A DNA stretch of 64,000 nt from Sphingomonas arvum (GCF_026013565.1 NZ_JAPDOB010000002.1:124001-188000); one strand, 5' to 3'; counted from the first letter of the stretch, positions 17,169-26,295 are shown. The notes: a model not told the origin generated them from the letters alone. Numbers and translations are program-made.

Positions 17169-19948
17169 TGCGCCTTGCCCCAGTTGGCGCCCCAGCCCAC
17201 CTCCACGTCAAGTGGAACGGTCAGCTCCACCAAAGGCTTCGCAGCATCCGCCATCACCGCGCGGATCACCGCGGCGGCGCGTTCCTCCTGGCCGTGCGGA
17301 ACTTCGAACACCAGTTCGTCATGCACCTGCAGCAGCATGCGCACGTCCGGCAGTCCAGCCGCGTGCAGCGCTGGTTCGGCGCGCCCCATTGCGCGCTTGA
17401 TGATGTCGGCGCTGGTGCCCTGGATCGGCGCGTTGATCGCGGCGCGTTCTGCCCCCTGTCGGAGGTTCATCACTCCCGACCGGATGTTCGGAAAATGGGT
17501 CTTGCGGCCGAACAGTGTCTCGCTGAACCCGCATTCGCGCACCTGCTGCAGCGTGGTCGAAATGTAGTTCTTGATGCCCGGAAACCGCTCGAAGTAGCGG
17601 TTGATCATCGCCTGACCTTCCTCGCGGCTGATGCCCAGGCGACCGGCCAGGCCCCAGGACGAGATGCCGTACAAGATCGCGAAGTTGATCGTCTTTGCCT
17701 TGTTGCGGCTGTCCTTGCCCGAGTCGCCGAACAGTTCCAGCGCGGTGATGTTGTGAATGTCCTCGCCAGCGGCGAATGCTTCCTTGAGTTGCGGCACATC
17801 CGCGATATGCGCGGCGAGGCGCAGCTCGATCTGGCTATAATCGGCCGACAGCAGGCTGTAGCCTTCCTCGGCGATGAACGCGTCGCGAATGCGGGCGCCG
17901 ATCTCCGTCCGGATCGGTATGTTCTGCAGGTTGGGGTCGGTCGAGGACAGCCGGCCGGTCTGCGCGGCGGCCAGGCTGTAGCGCGTGTGCACCCGGCCGC
18001 TCTGCGGGTCGATCTGCGCCTGAAGGGCATCCGTATAGGTGATCTTCAGCTTGGTCAGCTGCCGCCAGTCGAGCACCAGCCGTGCCACCTGCACTCCGTC
18101 CGCCTCCAGCCGCTCCAGCTCGCTCTGGTCGGTCGAATAAGCCCCGCTTTTGCCCTTGCGCCCGCCCTTCAGACCCAGGCGCTCGAACAGCACGGAGCCG
18201 AGCTGCTGGGGTGAGCCGATGGTGAAGGGGCCGCCGGCCGCCTCGTACACCTGCTCTTCCAAGCCGGCGATCTCGCGGGCGAAGGTATCGCTCAGCTCGG
18301 CGAGATAGGCGCGGTCGACCTTGACGCCGTGCCGTTCCATGCCGCCCAGAATGCCGATCAAGGGCAGGTCGACTAGCCGGTAGACGCGCGTTGCATGTTC
18401 GCTCGCCAGCCGCGGCTGCAGGCGCAGCCACAGGCGCACGGTAAGGTCGGCGCGCTCGGCGGCATATTCCGCTGCGCGCGCGATGGCGGCGTCGGCGAAG
18501 CGGATCGCCTTCTGGCCGGTGCCGCAGACCGCCTTGAGTGACATGGGAGCATGTTCAAAGTGCGCCTTGGCCAGGTCTTCGAAACTCTGCCCAAGCCGGC
18601 CCGCATCAAGCGCGAAGCTCATCAGCTGGATGTCTTCGACCGGCGCGACGGCGATGCCGCTGTCGCACAGCAGCTTCAATTGGTCCTTGGGGTTGAAGCC
18701 GATCTTGAGGATCGACGAGTCTTCGAGGACGGGCCGGAGCAACGCCAATGCTTCGTCGCGGCCGAGCTGGATCGGCGCATCGCCCAGCAGGTCACCGCCG
18801 GCGTGGCCGAATGGTATGTAGGCCGCGCGGCCGGGCTGCAGCGCCAGCGCGATCCCGGCGAGGCCCGCCGCGAGGCCACCCGTGCCATCCCATTGCAGGT
18901 CGATCCCGAGCCAGCCCTGCGCTCGGGCCTCGTCCAGCCAGGTCTGCACGTCCGTTGCCTGCGCCAGCACGGCGTAGCGCGCCCGGTCGATCTCGATCGG
19001 TTCGGGTGCACCGGGACCGGCTGTGCGGTTTGGCTGGGGCGCAACACTCGGCGCGCCGGGGCGGGCTCCGCCATCGCCCACCATGCGGTTCATCAGGGTC
19101 TTGAACCCCATGTCCTCCAGGAACTCGCGCAGCGGCTCCTTGGGAATGCCTTGCAGCGCCAGCGCCTCCAGCGGCTCGGGCAGGTTGGCGTCGCACACCA
19201 GTCGCACCAGCTCCCGGCTAAGGCGGGCCGCTTCGGCATGCTCGAGCAGGTTCTGGCGCAACTTGGGCCTCTTGATCCCGTCGGCGGCGGCCAGCACGGC
19301 CTCCAGCGAGCCATGCTCCTGGATCAGCTGGGTGGCGGTTTTCGGCCCGATCCCGGGTACACCGGGCACGTTATCGACGCTGTCGCCCATCAACGCGAGC
19401 ACGTCCCCGACCAGCTCCGGCCCAACGCCGAACTTGTCCATCACATAAGCGCGATCGATCCGACGGTCGTTCATCGTATCGAGCATGTCGACCGAGCCGT
19501 CCTCGATCAGCTGCATCAGGTCCTTGTCAGAACTGACAATGGTCACCTTCCACCCGGCCGCCCGTGCGGCCGTGACGTAGCAGGCGATGATGTCGTCCGC
19601 TTCCAGTCCTTCCTCCTCGATGCAGGGGATCGAAAAGGCACGGGTCGCCACTCGGATCAGCGGGAATTGCGGAATCAGGTCCTCGGGCGGCGGCGGCCGA
19701 TGCGCCTTGTACTGGTCGTACATCTGGTTGCGGAAGGAGCTCGACCCCTTGTCCAGGATCACCGCCATGTGGGTGGGACCGTCCGCCTTGTTCAGCCCGT
19801 CCGCGAGCTTCCACAGCATGGCGGTATAGCCGTACACCGCACCCGCATTGATGCCGTGCCGGTTGGTGAGCGGCGGCAGCCGGTGGTAGGCACGGAAGAT
19901 GTAGCTCGATCCGTCGACGAGATAGAGGTGGGGCTGGGGGTCAGGCAT
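17165..19948 (-). CDS. polA: DNA polymerase I with degenerate 3'-5' exonuclease site
   Basis: The 927-aa protein has all three Pol I regions. The 5' nuclease domain (about 1-300) shows LYLVDGSSYIFRAYH, DDIIACYVT, DTMNDRRIDRAYV and GIGPKTATQLIQEHG. The polymerase domain shows the DYSQIELR motif, KTINFAILYGIS and LQVHDELVFEV. The middle exonuclease domain keeps the fold length, but ligand positions are changed: GIDLQWD where E. coli has DTE (Glu357 to Gln), NPKDQLKLL where Asp424 is expected, and YAAERAD where Asp501 is expected. Proofreading is therefore probably absent while gap repair and primer removal remain. Start is the ATG of MPDPQPHLY; the frame is open upstream without similarity. Confidence 0.96.
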   Translation of the reverse strand: MPDPQPHLYLVDGSSYIFRAYHRLPPLTNRHGINAGAVYGYTAMLWKLADGLNKADGPTHMAVILDKGSSSFRNQMYDQYKAHRPPPPEDLIPQFPLIRVATRAFSIPCIEEEGLEADDIIACYVTAARAAGWKVTIVSSDKDLMQLIEDGSVDMLDTMNDRRIDRAYVMDKFGVGPELVGDVLALMGDSVDNVPGVPGIGPKTATQLIQEHGSLEAVLAAADGIKRPKLRQNLLEHAEAARLSRELVRLVCDANLPEPLEALALQGIPKEPLREFLEDMGFKTLMNRMVGDGGARPGAPSVAPQPNRTAGPGAPEPIEIDRARYAVLAQATDVQTWLDEARAQGWLGIDLQWDGTGGLAAGLAGIALALQPGRAAYIPFGHAGGDLLGDAPIQLGRDEALALLRPVLEDSSILKIGFNPKDQLKLLCDSGIAVAPVEDIQLMSFALDAGRLGQSFEDLAKAHFEHAPMSLKAVCGTGQKAIRFADAAIARAAEYAAERADLTVRLWLRLQPRLASEHATRVYRLVDLPLIGILGGMERHGVKVDRAYLAELSDTFAREIAGLEEQVYEAAGGPFTIGSPQQLGSVLFERLGLKGGRKGKSGAYSTDQSELERLEADGVQVARLVLDWRQLTKLKITYTDALQAQIDPQSGRVHTRYSLAAAQTGRLSSTDPNLQNIPIRTEIGARIRDAFIAEEGYSLLSADYSQIELRLAAHIADVPQLKEAFAAGEDIHNITALELFGDSGKDSRNKAKTINFAILYGISSWGLAGRLGISREEGQAMINRYFERFPGIKNYISTTLQQVRECGFSETLFGRKTHFPNIRSGVMNLRQGAERAAINAPIQGTSADIIKRAMGRAEPALHAAGLPDVRMLLQVHDELVFEVPHGQEERAAAVIRAVMADAAKPLVELTVPLDVEVGWGANWGKAH

Positions 19949-20103
19949 GCGGCACGGGATGTAGCCAGCATCCCCGGACGATGCCAGCAAGCTGTTCGAA
20001 CTGCCGGCACGTCCGTACAAGTGCGTAGGGGCAGGTTGACGAGGATCAATCGTCGACTCGCCGGCCGCGGGTAGAGATTGGGAACGCCAGCAAGGAGCGC
20101 CCC

Positions 20104-20550
20104 ATGACCGCCCGCATCGACCAACTCGACCTGCTCGCCCGCGAGGAAATCGTCTCTGCTCCCGTGCTCTCCGCGCAGGCAGAGGCACTGAGCGAAGGCT
20201 GCACGGACCGCAACTTCGGCCTGCCCGCGCCGCTGCTGCTCGGCTCGTTCGCCCTGTTCATGGCCTATCTTGCCGTGATGAGCATCGGCTTCATGGCCGA
20301 CGGGCTGGTTCTGCCGATGGCGGTAAACGTCATCTTTGTCGCGGCCTTTGCCTATGTGCCGGCGAAATGGGCGACCATGAAGCCTCGGCACGATGACCGC
20401 GCGCTCAGCTGGGCCGAGTTCAAGGCCCGCGGCATCGACACGCTGACCGGCCGTACGGGTGCGGGTGAAGCGGCCACGCTGGTGCTGCTGCTGCCGGCCT
20501 GCATCTTCTTCTGGGGGGTCGCCACCGTCACCATCGCGGCGCTGGTCTGA
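20104..20550 (+). CDS. Hypothetical membrane protein with three predicted helices
   Basis: The 148-aa protein has a soluble N-terminus and two adjacent hydrophobic segments (about residues 40-60 and 65-85). A basic loop of about 40 residues and a last hydrophobic segment (about 122-148, ATLVLLLPACIFFWG) follow. AAGGAGCG precedes the ATG. I do not recognise a named family. It is divergent from polA across a 155-bp gap and convergent with nadB. Inner-membrane location is inferred from hydrophobicity. Confidence 0.75.
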   Translation: MTARIDQLDLLAREEIVSAPVLSAQAEALSEGCTDRNFGLPAPLLLGSFALFMAYLAVMSIGFMADGLVLPMAVNVIFVAAFAYVPAKWATMKPRHDDRALSWAEFKARGIDTLTGRTGAGEAATLVLLLPACIFFWGVATVTIAALV

Positions 20551-20571
20551 GCCCGGTCATCAACAACCCGT

Positions 20572-20603
20572 CAGGCGGTGCCGGAGCCATCCCGCGCCGC
20601 CTG
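20572..20603 (+). terminator. Candidate terminator after the 20104-20550 membrane protein gene
   Basis: CAGGCGG (20572-20578) pairs with CCGCCTG (20597-20603) across an 18-base loop, followed by TTCCTTC. The stem is short and the T-run poor. It sits between convergent stops. Confidence 0.3.
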
Positions 20604-20608
20604 TTCCT

Positions 20609-22189
20609 TCAGGGGACGAGCACTGTGTCCTTCGGCTCCGGCGCCAGCCGAGGGTAGTCCAGCGTATAATGCAGGCCGCGGCTCTCGTGGCGATGAAGGG
20701 CGGAGCGGATGATCAGGTCCGCGACTTCCACCAGGTTGCGCAGTTCGATCAGGTCCGGAGTGACCCGGAACTTGCCATAATAGTCCTGCACTTCCTGACG
20801 CAGCATGTCGACGCGGCGCTTGGCCCGCTCCAGCCGCTTGGTGGTGCGGACGATCCCGACATAGTTCCACATGAAGCGGCGGATTTCACCCCAAGTCTGC
20901 GTGATCACGACCTCCTCGTCGGAGTTGGTGACGCGGCTTTCATCCCACTCCCGCACCTCGGGCACGGGGGGCAATTCTTCCCAGCGCCGCAGGATGTCCC
21001 TGGCCGCGGCCTCCCCGAACACCAGGCATTCGAGCAGCGAATTGGAAGCGAGGCGGTTGGCCCCATGCAAGCCGCTCTCCGTCACCTCGCCGGCGGCATA
21101 GAGGCCAGGCGCGTCGGTGCGTCCGTCGCGGTCCACGACAACCCCGCCGCAGGTATAATGCTGGGCGGGCACCACCGGGATAGCCTCGCGGGTGATGTCG
21201 ATGCCAAGCCCCAGCAGCTTGTCGTAGATGGTCGGGAAGTGCGCCCGCACGAACTCCGCCTCGCGATGGCTGATGTCGAGGTGCACGTAATCAAGGCCGT
21301 CGCGCTTGATCTCGCTGTCGATCGCGCGTGCTACCACGTCGCGTGGGGCCAGTTCGGCGCGCTCGTCATAGTCTGGCATGAACCGGTGGCCGGTCAGCGG
21401 ATGCTTGAGGTGTCCGCCTTCGCCGCGCACCGCTTCGGTGATCAGGAAGTTTTTCGCCGCCAGGCTGTAAAGGCAGGTCGGATGAAACTGCATCATCTCC
21501 ATGTTGGAGACGCGGCATCCGGCGCGCCACGCCATCGCGATGCCGTCGCCCGTGGCGCCCCGCGGTGCCGTGGAGAAGAGGTAGGTCCGCCCCGCGCCGC
21601 CCGTCGCCAGCACGGTTGCGCGGGCCGTCAGCGTCTCCACCCGCTTGCGCTTCCGGTTGTAGGCATAAAGGCCGTGAATGGTGCCTTCAGTCGAGAAGCG
21701 GCTGGCGTTGCGGCCGGTCACCAGGTCGATCGCCACCATGTCAGGCACCAGCGTGATGTTGGGGTGTGCACCGGCCGCCTTCTCCAGTGCCTTCTGGACA
21801 GCCGAACCGGTGGCGTCGGCGACATGGACGATCCGCCGGTGGCTGTGCCCGCCTTCGCGGGTGAGGTGCAGGGACCCGGCTTCCTCGGCAAAGGGCACGC
21901 CCAGCTCAATCAGGCGGCGGATGGCGGCGGGCGCGCCGCTGACCACATGCTCCACCACCGCGCGGTCGTTGAGGCCGGCGCCGGCCACCATCGTGTCCTC
22001 GACGTGGCTTTCGAAGCTGTCGCCCTCTTCCAGCACCGCCGCGATACCGCCCTGCGCCCAGCCAGTCGCCCCCTCGCCCAGCGCGCCCTTGGCGATCACC
22101 GCCACCTTGCGCTCTTCCGCAAGGTTCAGTGCCGCCGTCAGCCCGGCCGCGCCGGAGCCAATGACCAGGACGTCGAAGGCTTGGCTCAC
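20609..22189 (-). CDS. nadB: L-aspartate oxidase
   Basis: The 526-aa flavoprotein oxidises L-aspartate to iminoaspartate, first step of de novo NAD synthesis, working with NadA. FAD-binding GSGAAGLTAALNLAE opens the protein. GWAQGGIAAVL, the active-site region RGATGDGIAMAWRAGCRVSN, MQFHPTCLY and the histidine/arginine block GEGGHLKHPLTGHRF follow. YTCGGVVVDRDGRTDAPGLYA and GANRLASNSLLECLVFGEAA are also family hallmarks. GTG at 22189 overlaps the ABC ATPase stop. nadA and nadC are not in this window. Confidence 0.96.
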   Translation of the reverse strand: MSQAFDVLVIGSGAAGLTAALNLAEERKVAVIAKGALGEGATGWAQGGIAAVLEEGDSFESHVEDTMVAGAGLNDRAVVEHVVSGAPAAIRRLIELGVPFAEEAGSLHLTREGGHSHRRIVHVADATGSAVQKALEKAAGAHPNITLVPDMVAIDLVTGRNASRFSTEGTIHGLYAYNRKRKRVETLTARATVLATGGAGRTYLFSTAPRGATGDGIAMAWRAGCRVSNMEMMQFHPTCLYSLAAKNFLITEAVRGEGGHLKHPLTGHRFMPDYDERAELAPRDVVARAIDSEIKRDGLDYVHLDISHREAEFVRAHFPTIYDKLLGLGIDITREAIPVVPAQHYTCGGVVVDRDGRTDAPGLYAAGEVTESGLHGANRLASNSLLECLVFGEAAARDILRRWEELPPVPEVREWDESRVTNSDEEVVITQTWGEIRRFMWNYVGIVRTTKRLERAKRRVDMLRQEVQDYYGKFRVTPDLIELRNLVEVADLIIRSALHRHESRGLHYTLDYPRLAPEPKDTVLVP

Positions 22190-23103
22190 GCCTGGCGGAC
22201 CAGGCTGAGGAACACGTCCTCCAGGTCGGGGTCGCGGGTGGTCACGTCGACGATGCCGAGCCCCTGCGCCTGCAGCGCGCCGAGCACCTCGCCCGCATTC
22301 ACCCGATCCTTGCGGTAGGTGATGGTCAGCTGCCGCTCGCCCGACACCGCAATCTGCTCGAAGCAGGATGCCTCCGGCGCCGCCATGACGTCACGATCGA
22401 CGGTCACCACAACATTCTTCTCCTGCGCGCGGCCGAGCAGCTCGCGGGTGGGCTCGTTGGCGACCACCTTGCCATGGTTGATGATGGCGATGCGGTCGCA
22501 CAGCTGCTCGGCTTCCTCCAGATAATGGGTGGTCAGGACGATGGTGACACCCTCGGCGTGCAACTCACGGACATATTCCCACAGCTGCTGGCGCAGCTCC
22601 ACGTCGACGCCGGCGGTGGGCTCGTCCAGCACCAGGATCGGCGGCGAGTGGACCATCGCCTTGGCGACCAGCAGCCGCCGCTTCATCCCGCCGGACAGAG
22701 TCCGCGCGTAGGCGTCGGCCTTGTCGGTGAGGCGCATCGCGGCGAGCAGCGCGTTACTCCGACGCTGGCTCCTGGGTACGCCGTATAACCCCGCCTGAAT
22801 CTCCAGCGCTTCGCGAGGAGTGAAGAAGGGGTCGAATATGATCTCCTGTGGCACCACGCCGATGGACAGCTTGGCGTTGCGCGGGTGCTGGTCGATGTCG
22901 AACCCCCAGACGGACACCTGTCCCTGCGACTTGGTCACCAGCCCCGCGAGAATGTTGATCAGCGTCGACTTGCCCGCGCCATTCGGTCCGAGCAGGCCGA
23001 ATATCTGCCCTCGCGGCACGTCGAAGCTGACCCCGTCCAGCGCCCTCTTGCCGCCTTCGTAGGTCTTGCCGAGGTTTTCGATCCGGATCGCCGCGTCACT
23101 CAT
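22186..23103 (-). CDS. ABC-2 type transporter ATP-binding protein
   Basis: The 305-aa protein is a complete ABC ATPase: Walker A LLGPNGAGKST, Q-loop region VVPQEIIFDPFFTPRE, signature TLSGGMKRRLLVAKA, Walker B ILVLDEPTAGVD and switch TTHYLEEAEQLCDR. A C-terminal extension of about 80 residues (TVDRDVMAAPEA onward) is seen in YadG/CcmA-type exporters. No permease gene adjoins it here; the downstream partner is nadB, overlapped by four bases (GTGA). The exported substrate is unknown. Start is ATG at 23103 before SDAAIRIENLGK. Confidence 0.92.
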   Translation of the reverse strand: MSDAAIRIENLGKTYEGGKRALDGVSFDVPRGQIFGLLGPNGAGKSTLINILAGLVTKSQGQVSVWGFDIDQHPRNAKLSIGVVPQEIIFDPFFTPREALEIQAGLYGVPRSQRRSNALLAAMRLTDKADAYARTLSGGMKRRLLVAKAMVHSPPILVLDEPTAGVDVELRQQLWEYVRELHAEGVTIVLTTHYLEEAEQLCDRIAIINHGKVVANEPTRELLGRAQEKNVVVTVDRDVMAAPEASCFEQIAVSGERQLTITYRKDRVNAGEVLGALQAQGLGIVDVTTRDPDLEDVFLSLVRQA

Positions 23104-23160
23104 GCCCGCAAGCCCTAGCGGCTTATTGAAGGCAGGCAAGCGAGGGGCTACCTCCCGTCC

Positions 23161-23361
23161 ATGTCCGCTATTCCTCCTCCTGAGACCTTTCGCGTCACCA
23201 CCAATGCCGTGTCCTGCGACGGCGGTGGCCAGATCGACCCATCGCTCGGCCATCCGCGGGTCTACCTCAGAATCGACGAGAAAGGCTTCGTCGAATGCGG
23301 CTATTGCGACCGCCGCTTCGTGCTGGCCGGCGGCCCGGCGGACATTGGCGACGCGGCTTGA
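23161..23361 (+). CDS. Zinc-finger domain protein, zf-CHCC family
   Basis: This 66-aa protein has the zf-CHCC arrangement: a single Cys (NAVSCDGGG), then the His of LGHPRVYL, then the CGYC pair (VECGYCDRRFVL). The mitochondrial relative is the NDUFS6 accessory subunit of complex I; bacterial members are small zinc-binding proteins of uncertain role. The TGA overlaps a TTG proposed as the tldD start. Confidence 0.88.
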   Translation: MSAIPPPETFRVTTNAVSCDGGGQIDPSLGHPRVYLRIDEKGFVECGYCDRRFVLAGGPADIGDAA

Positions 23362-24782
23362 CCCTGCACGACCCCCGCCGCTTCCTCTACCGTGAGGCAC
23401 TTGATCCCGACCAAGCCAAGCGGCTCGCGGCCCGGCACCTGGCCGGCTGCGACGACGGAGAGCTCTACCTCCAATACCGCGGCGCCGAGGCTTTCGGGTT
23501 CGACGACGGCCGGCTGAAGACCGCCGACTACAACACAGGCGGCGGCTTCGGCCTGCGCGGAGTGACGGGTGAGACCACGGCATTTGCGCATGCCAACGAG
23601 ATCAGTGCCGCCGCGATCGAGCGCGCGGCGCAGACGCTGCAGCTGCTTGACCCCGCCAAGGGTCCGCACGCCGCGCCGCCGCCGCGCACCAACATGGCGA
23701 TGTACGGTGCCGAGGACCCGCTCAGCCTGGTGCCGTTCGCTCAGAAGGTGGCGCTGTGCCAGCAGATCGACGCGGCTGCCCGCGCCCGCGACCCACGCGT
23801 GGCGCAGGTCAGCGTCGGCCTGCAGGCGAGCTGGAGCGTGGTCGAGATCGTTCGCGCCGATGGCTTTGTCGCGACTGACGTCCGCCCGCTGGTGCGCCTC
23901 AATGTGACCATCGTTGCCAAGGAGGGGGACCGCCGCGAAACCGGGTTCCATGGGCTCGGCGGCCGTTACCTGTATGATCGGCTGCTCGAGCCGGCGACGT
24001 GGAACCGCGCCATCGACATCGCGCTCGCGCAGGCCCTGACCAACCTCCAGGCGGTGGACGCCCCCGCTGGCGAGATGACAGTCGTGTGCGGACCGGGGTG
24101 GCCCGGCGTGCTGCTGCACGAAGCGGTCGGCCACACGCTGGAAGGCGACTTCAACCGCAAGGGCACCAGCACCTTCTCCGGTCGGATCGGCCAGCGCATC
24201 GCCGCGGCGGGCGTAACGGTGGTCGACGACGGCGCCATGAGCGAGCGCCGCGGCAGCCTCAGCATTGACGACGAAGGCACGCCGACCGGGCGCACTACCC
24301 TCATCGAGGACGGCATCCTGGTCGGCTACCTGCAGGACCGCTTGAATGCCCGGCTAATGGGCGTCGAGCCGACCGGCAATGGACGCCGCGAGAGCTTCGC
24401 CCATGCGCCTATGCCGCGCATGACGAATACCTTCATGCTTGGCGGGCAGGACGACCCGGCCGAACTGCTCGGTCGGGTCAAGGACGGCATCTATGCCAAG
24501 AGCTTCGGCGGCGGCCAGGTCGACATCACCAGCGGCAAGTTCGTGTTCAGCTGCACCGAGGCCTACCGGATCCGCGGCGGCAAGCTGGCCGAGCCATTGA
24601 AGGGCGCGACCCTAATCGGCGACGGCCCGACGGTGCTGACCCGGGTCAAAGGCATCGGCAACGACTTGGCGCTCGACGAAGGGGTCGGCATCTGCGGCAA
24701 GGGTGGCCAGTCCGTCCCCGCCGGCGTGGGCCAGCCGACCCTGCTCATCGACGGCATCACGGTGGGCGGCACGGCTGCTTGA
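23358..24782 (+). CDS. tldD: Metalloprotease TldD
   Basis: The 474-aa protein is TldD, the zinc-protease half of the TldD/TldE complex that trims unfolded peptides and ribosomal natural products. The catalytic motif H254-EAVGH259 lies in LLHEAVGHTLEGD. DGRLKTADYNTGGGFGLRG and the C-terminal KFVFSCTEAYRIRGGKLA are also typical. The chosen start is TTG at 23358 in a TTGA overlap with the zf-CHCC gene, because the next in-frame ATG is far into the conserved region. TldE is not in this window. Confidence 0.93.
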   Translation: MTLHDPRRFLYREALDPDQAKRLAARHLAGCDDGELYLQYRGAEAFGFDDGRLKTADYNTGGGFGLRGVTGETTAFAHANEISAAAIERAAQTLQLLDPAKGPHAAPPPRTNMAMYGAEDPLSLVPFAQKVALCQQIDAAARARDPRVAQVSVGLQASWSVVEIVRADGFVATDVRPLVRLNVTIVAKEGDRRETGFHGLGGRYLYDRLLEPATWNRAIDIALAQALTNLQAVDAPAGEMTVVCGPGWPGVLLHEAVGHTLEGDFNRKGTSTFSGRIGQRIAAAGVTVVDDGAMSERRGSLSIDDEGTPTGRTTLIEDGILVGYLQDRLNARLMGVEPTGNGRRESFAHAPMPRMTNTFMLGGQDDPAELLGRVKDGIYAKSFGGGQVDITSGKFVFSCTEAYRIRGGKLAEPLKGATLIGDGPTVLTRVKGIGNDLALDEGVGICGKGGQSVPAGVGQPTLLIDGITVGGTAA

Positions 24783-25000
24783 GCCTGGTCGAGCTCGCCC
24801 GGTACGAGAGCCGGGTCGAGGCCGACCTTGCTCGCCTGACCTTGGAACGGGACGGCTATGATGCCGTGCTGTTCGATTCGGAAATGCACGGCTTCCTTGG
24901 GGTAGGCTGGCTGTTTCCGGTTCGCCTGATGGTGCTGGCCGCGGAAGCGGATGAGGCTCGCGCGATCCTCAAAGAAGATGGTCTACTGCCGCCAGGCTGA
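24779..25000 (+). CDS. DUF2007 domain small protein
   Basis: The 73-aa protein (LVELARYESRVEADLARLTL at its start) matches the DUF2007 family, a ferredoxin-like fold related to PII-type signalling domains, without known ligand. It starts at TTG (24779) overlapping the tldD TGA, so it is probably translated only by coupling. Its last 32 bases overlap the convergent DUF442 gene. Confidence 0.8.
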   Translation: MSLVELARYESRVEADLARLTLERDGYDAVLFDSEMHGFLGVGWLFPVRLMVLAAEADEARAILKEDGLLPPG

Positions 25001-25376
25001 ACCCAGCAGCCGCCGCACCCTTCTCCAACTGATCCCGCGGTACGCCCTCCTCACGGCTCGCGACTGCCCAGGCCAGCGTGCTCCGCATGCCCGACCGGCA
25101 GAAGGCGAGCAGCTTGCCGTCGCCAGCCCGGGCCATCGCACCGCGCATCAGCTCGACATCCGATGGGCCCATGCCGCGCACAATTGGAATGTGGCAGTAA
25201 TCCATACCCGCGGCGTGGGCGGCGGCTTCGATCTCATCGCTGGTCGGCTGGCCGGGATCCTCGGCATCCGGGCGATTGTTGACCACCAGCGTGACGCCCT
25301 GGGCCTTAGCGTTACTCAGGTCATCGGCCGTGATCTGGCCCGACACCAGCGTTTTGCCGTCAAGCTGCTTGAACAT
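24969..25376 (-). CDS. DUF442 / TIGR01244 phosphatase-fold sulfur transferase-like protein
   Basis: The 135-aa protein resembles the beta-lactamase-hydrolase-like (Blh) N-terminal domain, a dual-specificity phosphatase fold. The Cys-loop is FCRSGMRSTLAW (around residue 98). Start is ATG before FKQLDGKTLVSGQITADDL. In some bacteria this domain is fused to a persulfide dioxygenase; here it is alone. It begins inside the 3' end of the sterol-desaturase gene (17-nt overlap) and its own 3' end overlaps the convergent DUF2007 gene by 32 nt. Substrate unknown. Confidence 0.85.
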   Translation of the reverse strand: MFKQLDGKTLVSGQITADDLSNAKAQGVTLVVNNRPDAEDPGQPTSDEIEAAAHAAGMDYCHIPIVRGMGPSDVELMRGAMARAGDGKLLAFCRSGMRSTLAWAVASREEGVPRDQLEKGAAAAGFSLAAVDHLL

Positions 25377-26295
25377 GATCTGCCCCCACCTGCTGTTCTT
25401 TGCTGGGTTCGGCCGCAGCCTGGTTCTGCCAGCGCGCCCGAATGGTTTGGCTCGTGTCGCGGCTGCCGTCATGGCTCCAGCCCGGCTCACGTATGAGGTA
25501 GCCGAGCTTGGCGTTCCACGGAGCGCTCCACATGTCCCGCGCGATGCCGACCCACTCGTGCACCGCCGCCCACAGGACGTTAAACGACCCTAATTGCTTG
25601 ACGATGCCGTAGCGGGGGCGGTCGTCCTCCCGCTCCGCCTCGAAAGTGCCGAACAGCCGGTCCCAGACGATGAACACGCCCGCATAGTTGCGGTCGAGGT
25701 AGCGCGGGTTGACGGCATGATGAACGCGGTGGTGCGAGGGCGTGTTCATCACCGCCTCGATCCAGCGCGGGCAGCGACCGACCACCTCGGTGTGGATCCA
25801 GAACTGGTAGATGAGGTTCAGCCCCGCGCAGAAGAACACCATTGCCGGTGGAAAGCCGAGGAGGAACAGCGGCAGCCGGTAGATGAAGGCCAGACTGAAG
25901 AAGCCGGTCCAGGTCTGCCGCAGCGCCGTGGACAGGTTATAATGCTGGCTCGAATGATGGATGACGTGGCTCGCCCAGAACCAGCGAACCCGGTGGGCCG
26001 AGCGGTGGAAGACGTAATAGGCCAGGTCGTCCAGCACGAAGCAGAGGACGAACGCCCACCAGGTCCACGGCACGTCCATCAGACGGTAGCCCCACACCCA
26101 GGATGCCGTGGCGAACACCAGGCCGAAGCTGAGCGCGCCTGCGATCGTGGACCCGAAGCCCAGCGCCAGTGACGTCAGCGTGTCCTGCGGACAGTAGCGC
26201 CGTCGGTCCGCAGCGCAGGCGACCAGCATCTCCGCCAACACCAGCAGGATAAAGCCGGGCACGGCATAATCGACCGGGTTCGGCAGGGTGGCCAT
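25360..26295 (-). CDS. Sterol desaturase / fatty acid hydroxylase family membrane protein
   Basis: The 311-aa protein has several membrane helices and the histidine boxes of di-iron membrane hydroxylases: HRSAH, HVIHHSSQH and HHRVHH with a later NYAGVFIVWDRLFGTFE block. These ligands are all present, so an active hydroxylase or desaturase is expected. The substrate (lipid, carotenoid or hopanoid) cannot be told. It precedes the DUF442 gene on the same strand with overlap, suggesting an operon. Confidence 0.9.
   Translation of the reverse strand: MATLPNPVDYAVPGFILLVLAEMLVACAADRRRYCPQDTLTSLALGFGSTIAGALSFGLVFATASWVWGYRLMDVPWTWWAFVLCFVLDDLAYYVFHRSAHRVRWFWASHVIHHSSQHYNLSTALRQTWTGFFSLAFIYRLPLFLLGFPPAMVFFCAGLNLIYQFWIHTEVVGRCPRWIEAVMNTPSHHRVHHAVNPRYLDRNYAGVFIVWDRLFGTFEAEREDDRPRYGIVKQLGSFNVLWAAVHEWVGIARDMWSAPWNAKLGYLIREPGWSHDGSRDTSQTIRARWQNQAAAEPSKEQQVGADHVQAA

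Noticed and set aside
18551-20074. A 507-codon plus-strand frame inside polA
   Set aside because: Antisense to a certain gene; composition is that of GC-rich shadow frames.
20459-22318. A 619-codon plus-strand frame over nadB
   Set aside because: Antisense to nadB with no recognisable domain.
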